Assembly (NCBI GenBank): GCA_041569895.1
Contig: JBFFXF010000024.1
Span: 1-41,211 of the forward strand
Direction: 5' to 3'
Source: JBFFXF01 sp041569895
GTDB lineage: Bacteria; Planctomycetota; UBA8108; JACQVS01
DNA length: 41,211 bases
This document shows positions 1-8,372 of this stretch, one piece after another. The position numbers were made by a program, and so were the translations under genes. The stretch's first letter is position 1; each line of letters opens with the position of its first letter. The notes below the pieces were generated by a model that had not been told where the DNA came from, searched no databases, and saw only the letters and a list, made by a program, of their open reading frames with translations.

Positions 1-459
1 CCACGCGCTGTCCTCGGTGTAGACCGTGAGCGTATACCCCGCGCCGCTCGGACCGACTGACGCCGGGGACACGTTCGGCTCGCCCGCCGTCGGCAGGCCA
101 TCGCCCTCACCCTCGTCGGCGGTGCCCGCGACGCCGTCCTTGCCGACGTCGTTCGCAGTCGTCCAGCTGGCGGTGCCGATCTTGCCCTCGTTCCCCGAGA
201 TGTCGAGCGCGAGGTCGTGGAGCGCCAGATTGACGCCGGCGTTCGCGTAATGGCGGGCCGCCAGCTCCGAGGCGAAGAAGCCTGACTGCTGGAGGCTCTT
301 CTGGAGGATCGCCGTCTCGACCGTCACGTGGACGGCCAGGACGGACATCAGGAGAAGCACCACGACCATGGTGTTGCCGCTTTGCCTCGAGTGTCGATCA
401 TCTCGGGTTTGCCTGGTCCGCAATTCGTTCCTCCTGGTGTCAGTGACTTCGTTGCTCAT
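1..459 (-). CDS. PilX-like minor pilin/prepilin, C-terminus cut by window edge
   Basis: The visible 153 residues start with a basic, polar leader rich in Arg and Asp. At about residues 28-50 comes a hydrophobic stretch introduced by SGNTMVVVLLLM, followed by VETAILQ and by FFASELAARHYANAGV. A hydrophobic N-terminal helix followed by an Ala-rich amphipathic helix ending in an A-(R/E)-x-Y-A-x-AG pattern is typical of PilX-type minor pilins of type II secretion or type IV pilus systems. The remainder reads as a soluble domain that continues past the left edge. A classical prepilin Gly-Phe-Thr-Leu-x-Glu site is not obvious, so processing is uncertain. The ATG overlaps the stop of the upstream gene by 4 bases (ATGA), which implies translational coupling. 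Family assignment is by motif only. Confidence 0.7.
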   Translation of the reverse strand, partial: MSNEVTDTRRNELRTRQTRDDRHSRQSGNTMVVVLLLMSVLAVHVTVETAILQKSLQQSGFFASELAARHYANAGVNLALHDLALDISGNEGKIGTASWTTANDVGKDGVAGTADEGEGDGLPTAGEPNVSPASVGPSGAGYTLTVYTEDSAW

Positions 460-1073
460 TCCTGGTCGTTTTGACTTTGCGAACGCGCCATTCTGTGCAC
501 GAGCTCCGCCTTCTCGAGCTTCCACTGCTCGTCTTCCCACTCGAACCGGATCTCGATCCAGTCCTCGACGCCCTCCCAGGGCGGCTGATTCAGCTTCGCC
601 TCCCGGAAGGCTTCCCACTTCGATGCTTTCTTGGCGCTCGGCCTCAGGCGTCCGGCCATCTCGACCAGCCTACGCTGGTGGCCGAAACCGTGGAGGAAGT
701 ATCCCGTCGATACGTCCTCGGGCGCCTTGTACAACCTGCGCTGGACCCGCTGGTAGAGTGCGGCGATCGGATCGTCCTTCTCCCAGTCGTCGGCTGGCCG
801 CCGTCCCAACCGGGTCGAGCTCTTTCTCTTCGAATCCGCCGCCGGGCGATTCCCGTCCCCTCTTTCCCTCTCCCCGCCCTCGCCCCGGTCGCTGCTCCTC
901 GTCTCCCGAACGATGGTCTCGTCCGCACCGACGAGAGCATCGTCGGCGACAGCCGCCGGCTCGCCCGTGACCACCAGAACCCAGGCGATCCAGAGCGAGG
1001 TCGTAACGACGGCGAGGCCGATGATCGCGGCGCCCCACCAGAGCGCCTTCTTCGTGTGCCCGGAGTGCTTCAC
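456..1073 (-). CDS. Single-pass membrane protein of unknown function beside a pilin gene
   Basis: A 205-residue product. I chose the GTG start because GAGGA lies about 8 bases upstream, while the frame further upstream is Arg/Ser-rich and looks non-coding. A short basic N-terminus (HSGHTKKALWWG) leads into one transmembrane helix at about residues 13-36 (AIIGLAVVTTSLWIAWVLVV). A charged, disordered linker follows at about 55-90, then a Trp-rich C-terminal part (WEGVEDWIEIRFEWEDEQWK) that looks like a small beta domain. The expected topology is N-terminus in the cytoplasm and C-terminal domain outside. I do not recognise the family. Its stop overlaps the start of the PilX-like gene, so it is probably an accessory component of the same pilus or secretion machine; that role is inferred from position. 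Confidence 0.75.
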   Translation of the reverse strand: MKHSGHTKKALWWGAAIIGLAVVTTSLWIAWVLVVTGEPAAVADDALVGADETIVRETRSSDRGEGGERERGDGNRPAADSKRKSSTRLGRRPADDWEKDDPIAALYQRVQRRLYKAPEDVSTGYFLHGFGHQRRLVEMAGRLRPSAKKASKWEAFREAKLNQPPWEGVEDWIEIRFEWEDEQWKLEKAELVHRMARSQSQNDQE

Positions 1074-1156
1074 GCGAGACTTCCTCAACCCGGTAGCGGG
1101 GACGACCGAGCCCAGCCCAGGATCTGGACACTTGTGCGAAACACGCACGGCACTCG

Positions 1157-1182
1157 ATGGAATTCCCGAAGAAGAATTCCAT
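1157..1182. repeat. 9-bp perfect inverted repeat in intergenic gap
   Basis: ATGGAATTC and GAATTCCAT form a perfect 9-bp stem around an 8-nt spacer. It lies in the 232-bp gap between the lipoprotein gene and the anchored protein gene, about 84 bases upstream of the GTG start. It has no adjoining T-run in either direction, so it fits a protein-binding dyad or an attenuating hairpin better than an intrinsic terminator. I see no convincing gene in the rest of the gap (1074-1305). Confidence 0.5.
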
Positions 1183-1305
1183 CCAGAACGTGGCGCGTCA
1201 ACTCGGCGTCCAGTTTGCAGACGGTTTTCGTGCGGGGTCGGAGGCGAATCGCGACCCGGAGCGTCTCGCGCACGTCGGGAGGTGTCGAGGCGGAGCGGGT
1301 CTCGC

Positions 1306-1680
1306 TCAGCGCCAGAACTGCCACCACGACGAGCCGCCCTCGCCGCCGCCCTGTGGCTGGACCCGAAACTCGCCGTTCTTCCTGGCGACGAGCTTCTGGT
1401 CGGCCTCGACGCGGCCGTCGAACTCGCCGAGCCTGACCTGCGAGCCGTCGACCTCGAGCTTCTCTCCATTGATCGTGATGCTCTCGCGTCCGTTGACGCG
1501 CATCGACGATCCGTCGAACTCGACGATCTCGACTCCGCGCGGAAAGCTGGCGCTCTCCAGGCTCTGGATCTCGACCGTCCGTCCGTTGAAGTGCAAGGTC
1601 AGGTGACGCGAGAAACAACCGCTCAGCAGGAAGGAGGCGGTCACGATCCCGATGGTTCCGATCAGCTTCTTCCGTTCCAT
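1306..1680 (-). CDS. Small exported lipoprotein, family unknown
   Basis: A 124-residue product starting MERKKLIG. It has a short lipoprotein signal peptide and the lipobox LSGC, so Cys22 is the predicted lipidation site. The mature part has short alternating beta-like segments (LTLHFNGRTVEI, IVEFDGSSMRVNG, ITINGEKLEVDG, VRLGEFDGRVEA) that resemble turns of a small beta-solenoid or beta-roll. It ends in a Gly/Trp-rich tail (GGEGGSSWWQFWR). The start ATG overlaps the stop of the upstream membrane protein (ATGA), so the two are translated together. I do not recognise the family. Lipidation is well supported; the beta-fold is a guess from the spacing of hydrophobic and NG/DG residues. Confidence 0.75.
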   Translation of the reverse strand: MERKKLIGTIGIVTASFLLSGCFSRHLTLHFNGRTVEIQSLESASFPRGVEIVEFDGSSMRVNGRESITINGEKLEVDGSQVRLGEFDGRVEADQKLVARKNGEFRVQPQGGGEGGSSWWQFWR

Positions 1681-2369
1681 CACAGATCCCCAGAAATTCC
1701 TCGGAAAACGACGACGGTCGCGTTCGCGACCGCGTGCACCCCGAACGTGATCAGATACACGTTCCACAGGGGAGCGACACGCATGCGGTGAAAGAACGTA
1801 AAGAGAAGAGGCACTCCGATGATGCAGCCGGAGACGAAGAAGGCGAGGTCTCCGAAGCAGACGAGGTAAAGGAGCCCCATCACACCGATGGAGATCCATG
1901 CCCGCGTGCGCTCGTTCGGGACCTGCTTCTCGAGCATCTTGAGCGGCAGCACCTGGCCCACGGCCGTCGCCACGGCAGGGAATATCAGCGCCGAGAACAG
2001 CAGGTGGGTGGCGATCGCCAGGACGCTCCAGTGCATGTAGGGCAACTTGTAGAGCGCCTGCGTCAGCCAGTCCGCGCAGTCGAGCACGGGCTGGGCGCCG
2101 TAGATGCTGCTGACGCGCAGCGGCGAAAACACGTAGTCGTGCAGGAGCGCCACCACGGGGACGAGAAGGGTCTTGAAGACCACCGTCCACAGCCCAACGA
2201 CGACGACGAACTTCCACGTCGGGAGCTTGGCGAGGAACTTCAGGTGAACCTTCGCCTTGTCCCGGGACGCCTTGACAACGGTCGAGACCGGGTCGGCCGT
2301 CGCCTTCTTTGTCTTCTTCCTCGGCTTCCTGGCCGCGGTGGCCGTCGAGCCGGCCGTCTTTTGTGCCAT
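1680..2369 (-). CDS. Polytopic membrane protein with Lys/Ala-rich N-terminal tail
   Basis: A 229-residue product. The ATG at 2369 is preferred because AGGAG sits 8 bases upstream; an in-frame GTG three codons earlier would lie on top of that site. The first 40 residues are Ala/Thr/Lys-rich (KPRKKTKKATADP), like a basic histone-H1-type tail, and should stay in the cytoplasm. Four or five membrane segments follow, at about residues 53-80, 107-133, 152-190 and 202-222. The last holds a GVHAVANA sequence that superficially resembles the third motif of CPBP/CAAX-type proteases. The EExxxR and other motifs of that family are not visible, so I do not assign it. The gene is co-translated with the lipoprotein downstream. 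Confidence 0.75.
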   Translation of the reverse strand: MAQKTAGSTATAARKPRKKTKKATADPVSTVVKASRDKAKVHLKFLAKLPTWKFVVVVGLWTVVFKTLLVPVVALLHDYVFSPLRVSSIYGAQPVLDCADWLTQALYKLPYMHWSVLAIATHLLFSALIFPAVATAVGQVLPLKMLEKQVPNERTRAWISIGVMGLLYLVCFGDLAFFVSGCIIGVPLLFTFFHRMRVAPLWNVYLITFGVHAVANATVVVFRGISGDL

Positions 2370-2498
2370 GGTGAGCACTCCTTCTGATCCAGCGTGCCCG
2401 TCTCGCAGCAGCGCCGTCGGGCAAGGCGCGCCCCTCGAGCATCAGGAGGTATCGTCCGGGAGGGCCAGGAGATGAACCCCAACGTGCCAAAAAACAGG

Positions 2499-2546
2499 TT
2501 CCGATCCCGGTCCCGGTCCCGGTCCCGGACCCGGACCCGGTCCCGA
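2499..2546. repeat. TCCCGG hexanucleotide tandem tract
   Basis: Eight consecutive hexamers: TTCCGA, four TCCCGG, two ACCCGG and TCCCGA. Read on the other strand the unit is GGGACC, the same unit seen in the repeat cassette near 28.77 kb. The tract is intergenic, 130 bp upstream of the minus-strand membrane protein gene. Confidence 0.85.
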
Positions 2547-2717
2547 CTGATCGGGAGGCCAGTTTCTCGGCTAACGGCGAACCTCACTCGCGGCGAGACG
2601 CGCCGTCACGAATGCGCGACTGGGAATCCGGCAGAAGGGAAGGTGGCTCGTGGTCGTTTTCGGGTTTATCGACTCGCCGACAACGACTCACGGCGAAGGC
2701 GGTGGACGGGAGGTGAT

Positions 2718-2768
2718 AAAAAAGACGCGGACCGGGGGTCGGCCTCGCGGTCGACCTCCCAGGTCCGC
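2718..2768 (-). terminator. Intrinsic terminator of the operon ending at 2954
   Basis: The arms GCGGACC (2727-2733) and GGTCCGC (2762-2768) pair perfectly. The stem continues inward with GGG:CCC, GGTCG:CGACC and GCC:GGT around a TCGC tetraloop, giving about 18 pairs with two single-base bulges on one side. On the minus strand the stem is followed by GTC and six T (2723-2718). This is a textbook rho-independent terminator, about 190 bases past the stop of the 1361-residue gene. Confidence 0.85.
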
Positions 2769-2953
2769 AGGAGGGTCCGTCGTTATGGGTCGAATCGAGT
2801 CGGTTGTACGCGTTCGCCGTCCAGGAACGACGAACGCCCTCGCGACGGCGCCCTCATAAGTGAGTCGCGAGCCGACCGGTTTTCGCCCCGAGTTTTTTTT
2901 TTCGCGATCGAGAGGGCCCGCCCGCTCGATCCGGCGCCTTGCGCGATGCACTT

Positions 2954-5900
2954 TCATCGAGGCTCTTGCTCGGCGCTCGTGTGGTCGTAATCGAACTCGT
3001 TCCGTCCCGCCGCGATCTCGACAGTGACGGGGTTGGCAACGGCTCCGGGACCCTGGCGGACCGACACCGCGTAAGTGCCGGGAATCAGGCCGGTGACCTC
3101 GTATCGGCCGCCCGCTCCGGTCGTCGCCCGGCGGGTGAACCCGTCGGCGCCCTGGACGGTAACCATCAGGCCGACGCCCGCCGAACCGTCGACCGTCACC
3201 GCGCCCGAGAGGCTCTCGCCGTCACCGAGCCGGAGCACGTAGTCGGAGAGCATGCCGTCACGCACGTCGATCTCGCGGCCGAGCGGCAGCTGGCTCTCGT
3301 GGTCGACGACGAGGACGTAGCGTCCCTCGGGGACCTCCGGGAGCCGGAATGATCCGTTCTCGTCGGTGCGCTGGCCCTCGCCCGACTTCCTCGCCGTGGC
3401 CAGGAGCGCCACCGCGACCGACGCTTCCTGCTGGGCGGATGACCGGCGCTCGCGACGGCGCGTCGGGTCAAAGCGACGCGGGCCGGCGCGCTCGCGACGG
3501 CCGCGCTCGGCCTCGCCAGCATCATCCTCGCGTTCCGGGGCCACCGGAACGAGGTAGACGATCGCCCCCGGCAGGGGCTCCACGGTCCTCTCGCGCACGA
3601 CGGTGCCGCGCACCGAGAGCCCCTCCTCGAGCGCCACGGCGACCTCGGTCGTGGCGCCGGGAAGCACTCGCGCCGAAACGGTCGTACCGGTGAAACCGTC
3701 CGCGACGACGTCGATCGTGTACGACCCCGGCTCGCGGTCGTCGATGACGAACGCGCCGTTCGGATCCTCAAACGGACGCCAGCGATCGCTGCCGCGACCG
3801 AAGCCGCCGCCGAAGCCACCGAAACCGCCACGGCCACCGAATCTGCCGCCGGGTCCGCCGCCGGGACGCCTACTCGCCGCGCCATCGTCACCCGACGTCG
3901 GGGCGCCCTCGGGAGCGCCGCCGTCCTCCGTCGAGGCGACGGCAGCCGTCACCTCCGCCTCGCGCAGGCGCACGCGGAACGCGGTCACCGGAAGGCCGGT
4001 CCTCGCCGAGACCACTTGCCCGGAGATGGCGCCGAGCGGCTCGAGGCGCACGTTGATCGGTCGATCGACCGGCACGCCCTCGAGGCGGACGTCCGCGAAA
4101 CCGCGCGCCCGGACGTCGATCCTGTAGGTCGACGCCGCGAGCTGGCCGAGACGGAACGACCCGTCGTTGTCCGAACGCGTCTCGGAGCGTTCGCCGCGCG
4201 AGCCTCTCTCGAAGCCGAAGCGACCGCCGCGACCGCCATCGCGTCCCTCGGACTCCTGCGCGCGCGCGGCGATCGGGTCCGGCGTCTCGCGAGTGGCGAC
4301 GATCGAAGCGCGGCTCACCGGCGCGCCGGCGAGATCGATCACCGTTCCGGTGATGGCGTGCTCGGGTTGCAGATTGACCGTGGCGTTCGCCGTCGACTCG
4401 TCGGCGGCCCAGGTCTCGATGTACGCGTTCTGGAAACCGCGCGCCTCGACCCGGACCAGATACCGGCCGGGGAGCATCCCCGGAAACGTGGCGCGTCCGT
4501 CCGGTCCGGTGCTCCTCTGACGGCGCCGGTTCTCGCCTCGATCGCCGCGAGCGAAGCGCTCGAGCGCCCGCTGCATGCCGCGCCGCCGCGCCTCGTCACG
4601 ATCGACAGGCTCGGGCTCGCCCTCCGGGGCCGCCGCCCGCTGCCCGTCATCCTGGTGCTCGATGCGGACGCTGGCACGCTGCACGGGGAAGCCGTCCGGC
4701 GCGACGACGAGCACCTCGACGCGCGCCCCGGTGCGCATGACGAGCTTGAGGTCATCGATGCTGTCGCCGGAGCCGACGGTGATCTCGCCCGCGGCGAGAC
4801 GCTCGTAGTCGGAGTGCTCGACCGAGACATTGTAGCTCAGACCGCCGGCGAGCTCCTCGAAGACGAACCGCCCCTCGCCGTTGGTGGTCTCGCGATCGGA
4901 GCGTCGCATCGTCTCGCGGAACGCGCTGCGGACGTCGTCATCGTCATCCTCGAGCGCGATCACCGGCGCGAGTGAGACACGGGCCCGCGGGATCGGGTTG
5001 CCGCTGGCGTCGACCACCTGCCCCGCGACTCGCGCCCCGACCTCGACCTCGAAATCGAGCTCGCCGGAGCCGACCTCGACGTCGCGGTAGTAGGACGCCG
5101 TGTGACCCGGAGCCGAGGCGCGCACCTCCTCGATCACCGGCGTCACGAACCCGGCGATCTCGTAGCTTCCATCCTCGCCCGAGGTCACATAGCGACGCTC
5201 GGAGCGGCTGAACGAGAACCGCAGCTCGGCTCCCGGAAGGGGCGCGCGATCGCGTCCCGAGACCACGGTGCCGCGAAGCGTCAGGCCCTCCTCGAGCTGG
5301 ATGTCGACGTCGACTCGCTCCTCGACGACGAGTGGGTCGACTCGACTGACCGGATGACGGTCCGTCTCGACGCTGAGGGCGTACTCGCCATCGGGCAGCG
5401 TGTCGATCACGAAGCGACCGCTCTCGTCGGTCTCCGCACCCGTGCTCAGCCGGAAGATCGACACCGGCTCGGGGGGTGGAGGCTCCTCCTCGGCGTTCTC
5501 GCCACCGGATGACGGGTCACCGTCCTGCTCGCCGCGCTCGCCACGATCCCCGTCCCCGCGCCGGCCACGGGCACCACGATCACCGCGGTCGCCCCGATCA
5601 CCGCCGCCGCGTCCGAAGCCACGATCGCCGCGGCCGCCACGACCCCCGAAACGGGGATCCCGCGAGCCGGCCGACCCGACGGCGACAAACGCGCCCGGCA
5701 CCGGCTCGCCGGAGTGGTCGGTGACGACGCCGGCGATCACGGCCGCGGTCGCCAGCGACAGGGTGATCGGCTCGACAGGCGTGTCCTTTCGCAGCTCGCC
5801 GGTCCGCTGGGACGCGACGTAGCCCGGGCGACGCGCGATCAGGGTGAACGACGAGGACCCGACATCCTCGAACCGGAACTCGCCGCTCGCGTCGGTGCGG

Positions 5901-7039
5901 GCGACGGCCTCGGGATTCGAGAGCCAGCGCCGGAATCCGGGCCGGGAATCGTCGTCGCGGTCGTCATCCTCGCCGTCACCGCCCCGCCGCTCGCGATCGC
6001 CGGAACCACGTCCGCCTCGGCCGCGATCGCCGCGACCACGGAACCCCCGACCCGAGAGGTCGGAGCCGTGGAGCTCCACCACCGCATCGGCGATCGCCCG
6101 TCCGTCGGCGTCCTCCACCTTCCCCGCGATCAGCGCGGACGGCTCGAGCGCGACCACGACATCGCGCGTGCCCGATTCGACGTCGGAGACCGACTCCGGC
6201 TTGAACCGGTCCGCTGCCGCGGCGACGCGGTACGTGCCGGTCGCGACGTGGAGCGTGAATCGTCCCTCGTCGTCCGTGAAGGTCTGCGCGGCGACGCCGT
6301 CGCCACCGCCACCACGACCACCTCGGAAAAACTCGAAGCGGCCGCGATCGCCCCGGTCGGGGATCGCCGCGACGCTCGCGCGCGCGACCGGCCCCTCGCG
6401 ACCATCGATGACGATGCCGGTGATGACCTCGCCGGTGCCGAGGCGGAAGTCGATCACCGTCGACTGCGGAACCCACGCCCATTCCTCGGTGCGCGGCGCC
6501 ATGCCGGTCTTCTGCGCCAGAACGTGGAACTCGCCGCGTGGCAGGGACTCGAGGAGGAAGCTGTACGCGCCCTCGAGATCGGTCACCGTCTCGGCGACGA
6601 TCATCGACTGCGATCGGGCGACGCGTGGCTCGATCTCGCCGCGCTGCCGCCGAAGGACAAGCTCACGGAAGGAGCTCCGGTCGCCTCGACGCATGGCGTC
6701 GAAGACCGAGCCACGGCTGTCCGACTCACGGACGACCAGGACCCGCGCCCCGGGAACCGGCTCCATCGACTCGTCGCGCACGGTCCCGGAAAGGGTGAGC
6801 CCGTCGAGCTGTGTGTCCTCGACGGCGACCGTCGTCTGCGACGCGTCGCTCGCGGCTTTCCGTGCCATCGAGGCGTCGAGGCCGATCGGCCGTGAGGTCG
6901 ACTCCGCCGTCGCGTCGTCCGTGCTGGCCGTCCATTCGTCGGTCGACGGACCGGAATCCGACATCATGTAGATGCCGACGCAGACAGCCAGCGAGAGGAC
7001 GAGACTCGCGACGAGCGCGACCGTGAGCTTCTTTTTCAT
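2954..7039 (-). CDS. Giant exported protein with about eleven carboxypeptidase-regulatory-like repeats
   Basis: 1361 residues. The N-terminus (MKKK, then a hydrophobic stretch at about 6-26) is a signal peptide or signal anchor. I count about eleven copies of a roughly 90-residue unit opening with a pattern like GTVxDxxGxPVPGAxV, near residues 85, 205, 303, 432, 583, 668, 770, 890, 1000, 1150 and 1285. These match CarboxypepD_reg/CNA-B-like beta-sandwich domains with conserved G(R/S)F/Y and LPxGxY turns. Between them are low-complexity insertions rich in Arg, Gly and Asp (for example FGGRGGRGDRGFGRGG). Domains of this kind usually build stiff extracellular stalks or matrix proteins. No catalytic motif or sorting signal is seen. 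It is the last gene of a compact operon, 9 bp after the PQQ-type gene. Confidence 0.85.
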   Translation of the reverse strand: MKKKLTVALVASLVLSLAVCVGIYMMSDSGPSTDEWTASTDDATAESTSRPIGLDASMARKAASDASQTTVAVEDTQLDGLTLSGTVRDESMEPVPGARVLVVRESDSRGSVFDAMRRGDRSSFRELVLRRQRGEIEPRVARSQSMIVAETVTDLEGAYSFLLESLPRGEFHVLAQKTGMAPRTEEWAWVPQSTVIDFRLGTGEVITGIVIDGREGPVARASVAAIPDRGDRGRFEFFRGGRGGGGDGVAAQTFTDDEGRFTLHVATGTYRVAAAADRFKPESVSDVESGTRDVVVALEPSALIAGKVEDADGRAIADAVVELHGSDLSGRGFRGRGDRGRGGRGSGDRERRGGDGEDDDRDDDSRPGFRRWLSNPEAVARTDASGEFRFEDVGSSSFTLIARRPGYVASQRTGELRKDTPVEPITLSLATAAVIAGVVTDHSGEPVPGAFVAVGSAGSRDPRFGGRGGRGDRGFGRGGGDRGDRGDRGARGRRGDGDRGERGEQDGDPSSGGENAEEEPPPPEPVSIFRLSTGAETDESGRFVIDTLPDGEYALSVETDRHPVSRVDPLVVEERVDVDIQLEEGLTLRGTVVSGRDRAPLPGAELRFSFSRSERRYVTSGEDGSYEIAGFVTPVIEEVRASAPGHTASYYRDVEVGSGELDFEVEVGARVAGQVVDASGNPIPRARVSLAPVIALEDDDDDVRSAFRETMRRSDRETTNGEGRFVFEELAGGLSYNVSVEHSDYERLAAGEITVGSGDSIDDLKLVMRTGARVEVLVVAPDGFPVQRASVRIEHQDDGQRAAAPEGEPEPVDRDEARRRGMQRALERFARGDRGENRRRQRSTGPDGRATFPGMLPGRYLVRVEARGFQNAYIETWAADESTANATVNLQPEHAITGTVIDLAGAPVSRASIVATRETPDPIAARAQESEGRDGGRGGRFGFERGSRGERSETRSDNDGSFRLGQLAASTYRIDVRARGFADVRLEGVPVDRPINVRLEPLGAISGQVVSARTGLPVTAFRVRLREAEVTAAVASTEDGGAPEGAPTSGDDGAASRRPGGGPGGRFGGRGGFGGFGGGFGRGSDRWRPFEDPNGAFVIDDREPGSYTIDVVADGFTGTTVSARVLPGATTEVAVALEEGLSVRGTVVRERTVEPLPGAIVYLVPVAPEREDDAGEAERGRRERAGPRRFDPTRRRERRSSAQQEASVAVALLATARKSGEGQRTDENGSFRLPEVPEGRYVLVVDHESQLPLGREIDVRDGMLSDYVLRLGDGESLSGAVTVDGSAGVGLMVTVQGADGFTRRATTGAGGRYEVTGLIPGTYAVSVRQGPGAVANPVTVEIAAGRNEFDYDHTSAEQEPR

Positions 7040-7048
7040 CCCACTACT

Positions 7049-8353
7049 CTAGTTCGAGTTCGTTGCTTCGGTGCCCGCGATCGCGTAGAGGAAGCGATCC
7101 GAGCGCAGGAGCAATCGTCCACCGGCAACCGCCGGACTGGCGTTGAAATCGCTCCTGTCCGATTCGAACGTGTTGTGCGCGAGCACCTTGAACTCCGGCT
7201 TCGCATCGAGCACCCAGGTGCCCTCGCGCCGCGAGACGGCGTAGAGCTTGCCGTCCGCCGCGAAGAGGGAGGCGTACACTCCCCGGGCGCCGTCGAGGCG
7301 CTGCGGCCTGTAGACCGCCTCGCCCGAGTCGGCCTTGACGCAGTGGACGATGCCTCGATCGTCCACCCAGTAGATATGGCCGTCCAGGACAACCGGCGAT
7401 GGCACGTACGATCCCGAGCGCCCGGACCACACGACGTGGCTCTTCGTCACGTCGCCACGCCCGCCGGCCCGCACCGCCACGGACCCGTTGTCGCGCCCGC
7501 CGATGGCGTAGATCACGCCGCCCGCGGCGACCGGGCTGGCGCAGAGCGCCCTCGCCTGGAACGCCTCGGCGTACCAGCGGAGCTTGCCGTTCCTCGGATT
7601 GAGCCCCCAGATCTCGTCGGGGACGTTGACGACGAGCTCCTTGCGGCCGCCGGTCTCGACGACCAGCGGCGTGCCCCACCACGAGCCGTACGACGGCGAA
7701 CGCCACTTCTCCTCGCCGCTCTTCTTGTCGTAGGCGATCAGCGACTCGCACTCGACGCTCGCCGGGACGATCAGCAGATCGTCGACGAGGATCGGGCTCG
7801 CCGCCGAGCCGAAGCCGTGGGTGCCGGGGTCATCCGCGACAGCGGCGCGCCACAGGATTCTGCCGGCATGGTCGAGCGCGACCACGCCGGTGCGCCCGAA
7901 GAACGCGTAGACGCGCTCCGAGTCGGCGACCGGAGTGCTCGAGGCGTAGCCGTGATTCGGGATGCCGATGCCGCGGTACGCCGCCTCCGGAAGCTTCGAC
8001 TCGATCGGCGTGTTCCACGCGATCTTGCCGCTCTTCGCGTCGACGCAGAGAACGTGGCGGCGGAGGGCGCTCTGGTCGCCCCCGCCGTCACGCTCGACGC
8101 CATAGCCCGAGTAGCACGTCAGAAAGATCCGCGTCCCGGCGACGATGGGAGACGAGCTCCCCGGCCCCGGCAGCGCGACTTTCCACGCCAGCCCCTCGTC
8201 GTCGCTCCACCGCACCGGCAGGCCGGTCGCGTCGACGACGACGCCAGAGCCGTCCGGTCCCCGAAAACGCAACCAGTCCGAGCCGGTCAGATCGACGGAG
8301 AAGAGCGCGAGGATCGTCGCGCACGCAAGAATCGTCTTCGTGTTCGTGCTCAT
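7049..8353 (-). CDS. Exported PQQ-type (BamB-like) beta-propeller protein
   Basis: 434 residues beginning MSTNTKTILACATILALF, a Sec-type signal peptide. The mature protein opens with WLRFRGPDGSG and then LAWKVALPGPGSSSPIV, the hallmark opening of planctomycetal PQQ-binding-like propellers. Repeating blades follow, such as GKIAWNTPIES, GRILWRAAVADD, GEEKWRSPSYG and GKLRWYAEAFQ, each ending in the W that docks the blade. The family includes outer-membrane assembly scaffolds and quinoprotein-like domains. I see no catalytic dehydrogenase residues, so a structural or binding role is likelier. It lies 19 bp after the Spy-like gene and 9 bp before the giant repeat protein, so all three are probably one transcript. 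The start is set by the signal peptide; Shine-Dalgarno pairing is weak. Confidence 0.88.
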   Translation of the reverse strand: MSTNTKTILACATILALFSVDLTGSDWLRFRGPDGSGVVVDATGLPVRWSDDEGLAWKVALPGPGSSSPIVAGTRIFLTCYSGYGVERDGGGDQSALRRHVLCVDAKSGKIAWNTPIESKLPEAAYRGIGIPNHGYASSTPVADSERVYAFFGRTGVVALDHAGRILWRAAVADDPGTHGFGSAASPILVDDLLIVPASVECESLIAYDKKSGEEKWRSPSYGSWWGTPLVVETGGRKELVVNVPDEIWGLNPRNGKLRWYAEAFQARALCASPVAAGGVIYAIGGRDNGSVAVRAGGRGDVTKSHVVWSGRSGSYVPSPVVLDGHIYWVDDRGIVHCVKADSGEAVYRPQRLDGARGVYASLFAADGKLYAVSRREGTWVLDAKPEFKVLAHNTFESDRSDFNASPAVAGGRLLLRSDRFLYAIAGTEATNSN

Positions 8354-8372
8354 CGTTGGCGTTCCAGAGATA

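Larger units (their letters stand above)
2370..2953. other. Gene-free region between two minus-strand operons
   Basis: This 584-bp stretch has no plausible gene. It holds a hexanucleotide tract at 2499-2546 and an intrinsic terminator at 2718-2768. It also has an 8-bp dyad with a 17-nt loop (CTCGCGAC at 2839-2846, GTCGCGAG at 2864-2871) and a run of ten T at 2893-2902. The promoter of the membrane protein gene should lie between about 2370 and 2710, but I could not pick out convincing -35 and -10 boxes. Confidence 0.6.

Noticed and set aside
670..1182. An alternative gene starting MEFFFGNSIE in the palindrome region
   Set aside because: It overlaps the better supported membrane protein in another frame, is Arg-rich downstream, and lacks a ribosome site.
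1680..2369. CPBP/CAAX-type protease assignment for the polytopic membrane protein
   Set aside because: Only a weak HAVAN resemblance to the third motif is present; the EExxxR and second motifs are missing.
2893..2902. The run of ten T as a plus-strand terminator
   Set aside because: No gene on the plus strand ends nearby, and the closest dyad (2839-2871) is separated from the run by more than 20 bases.
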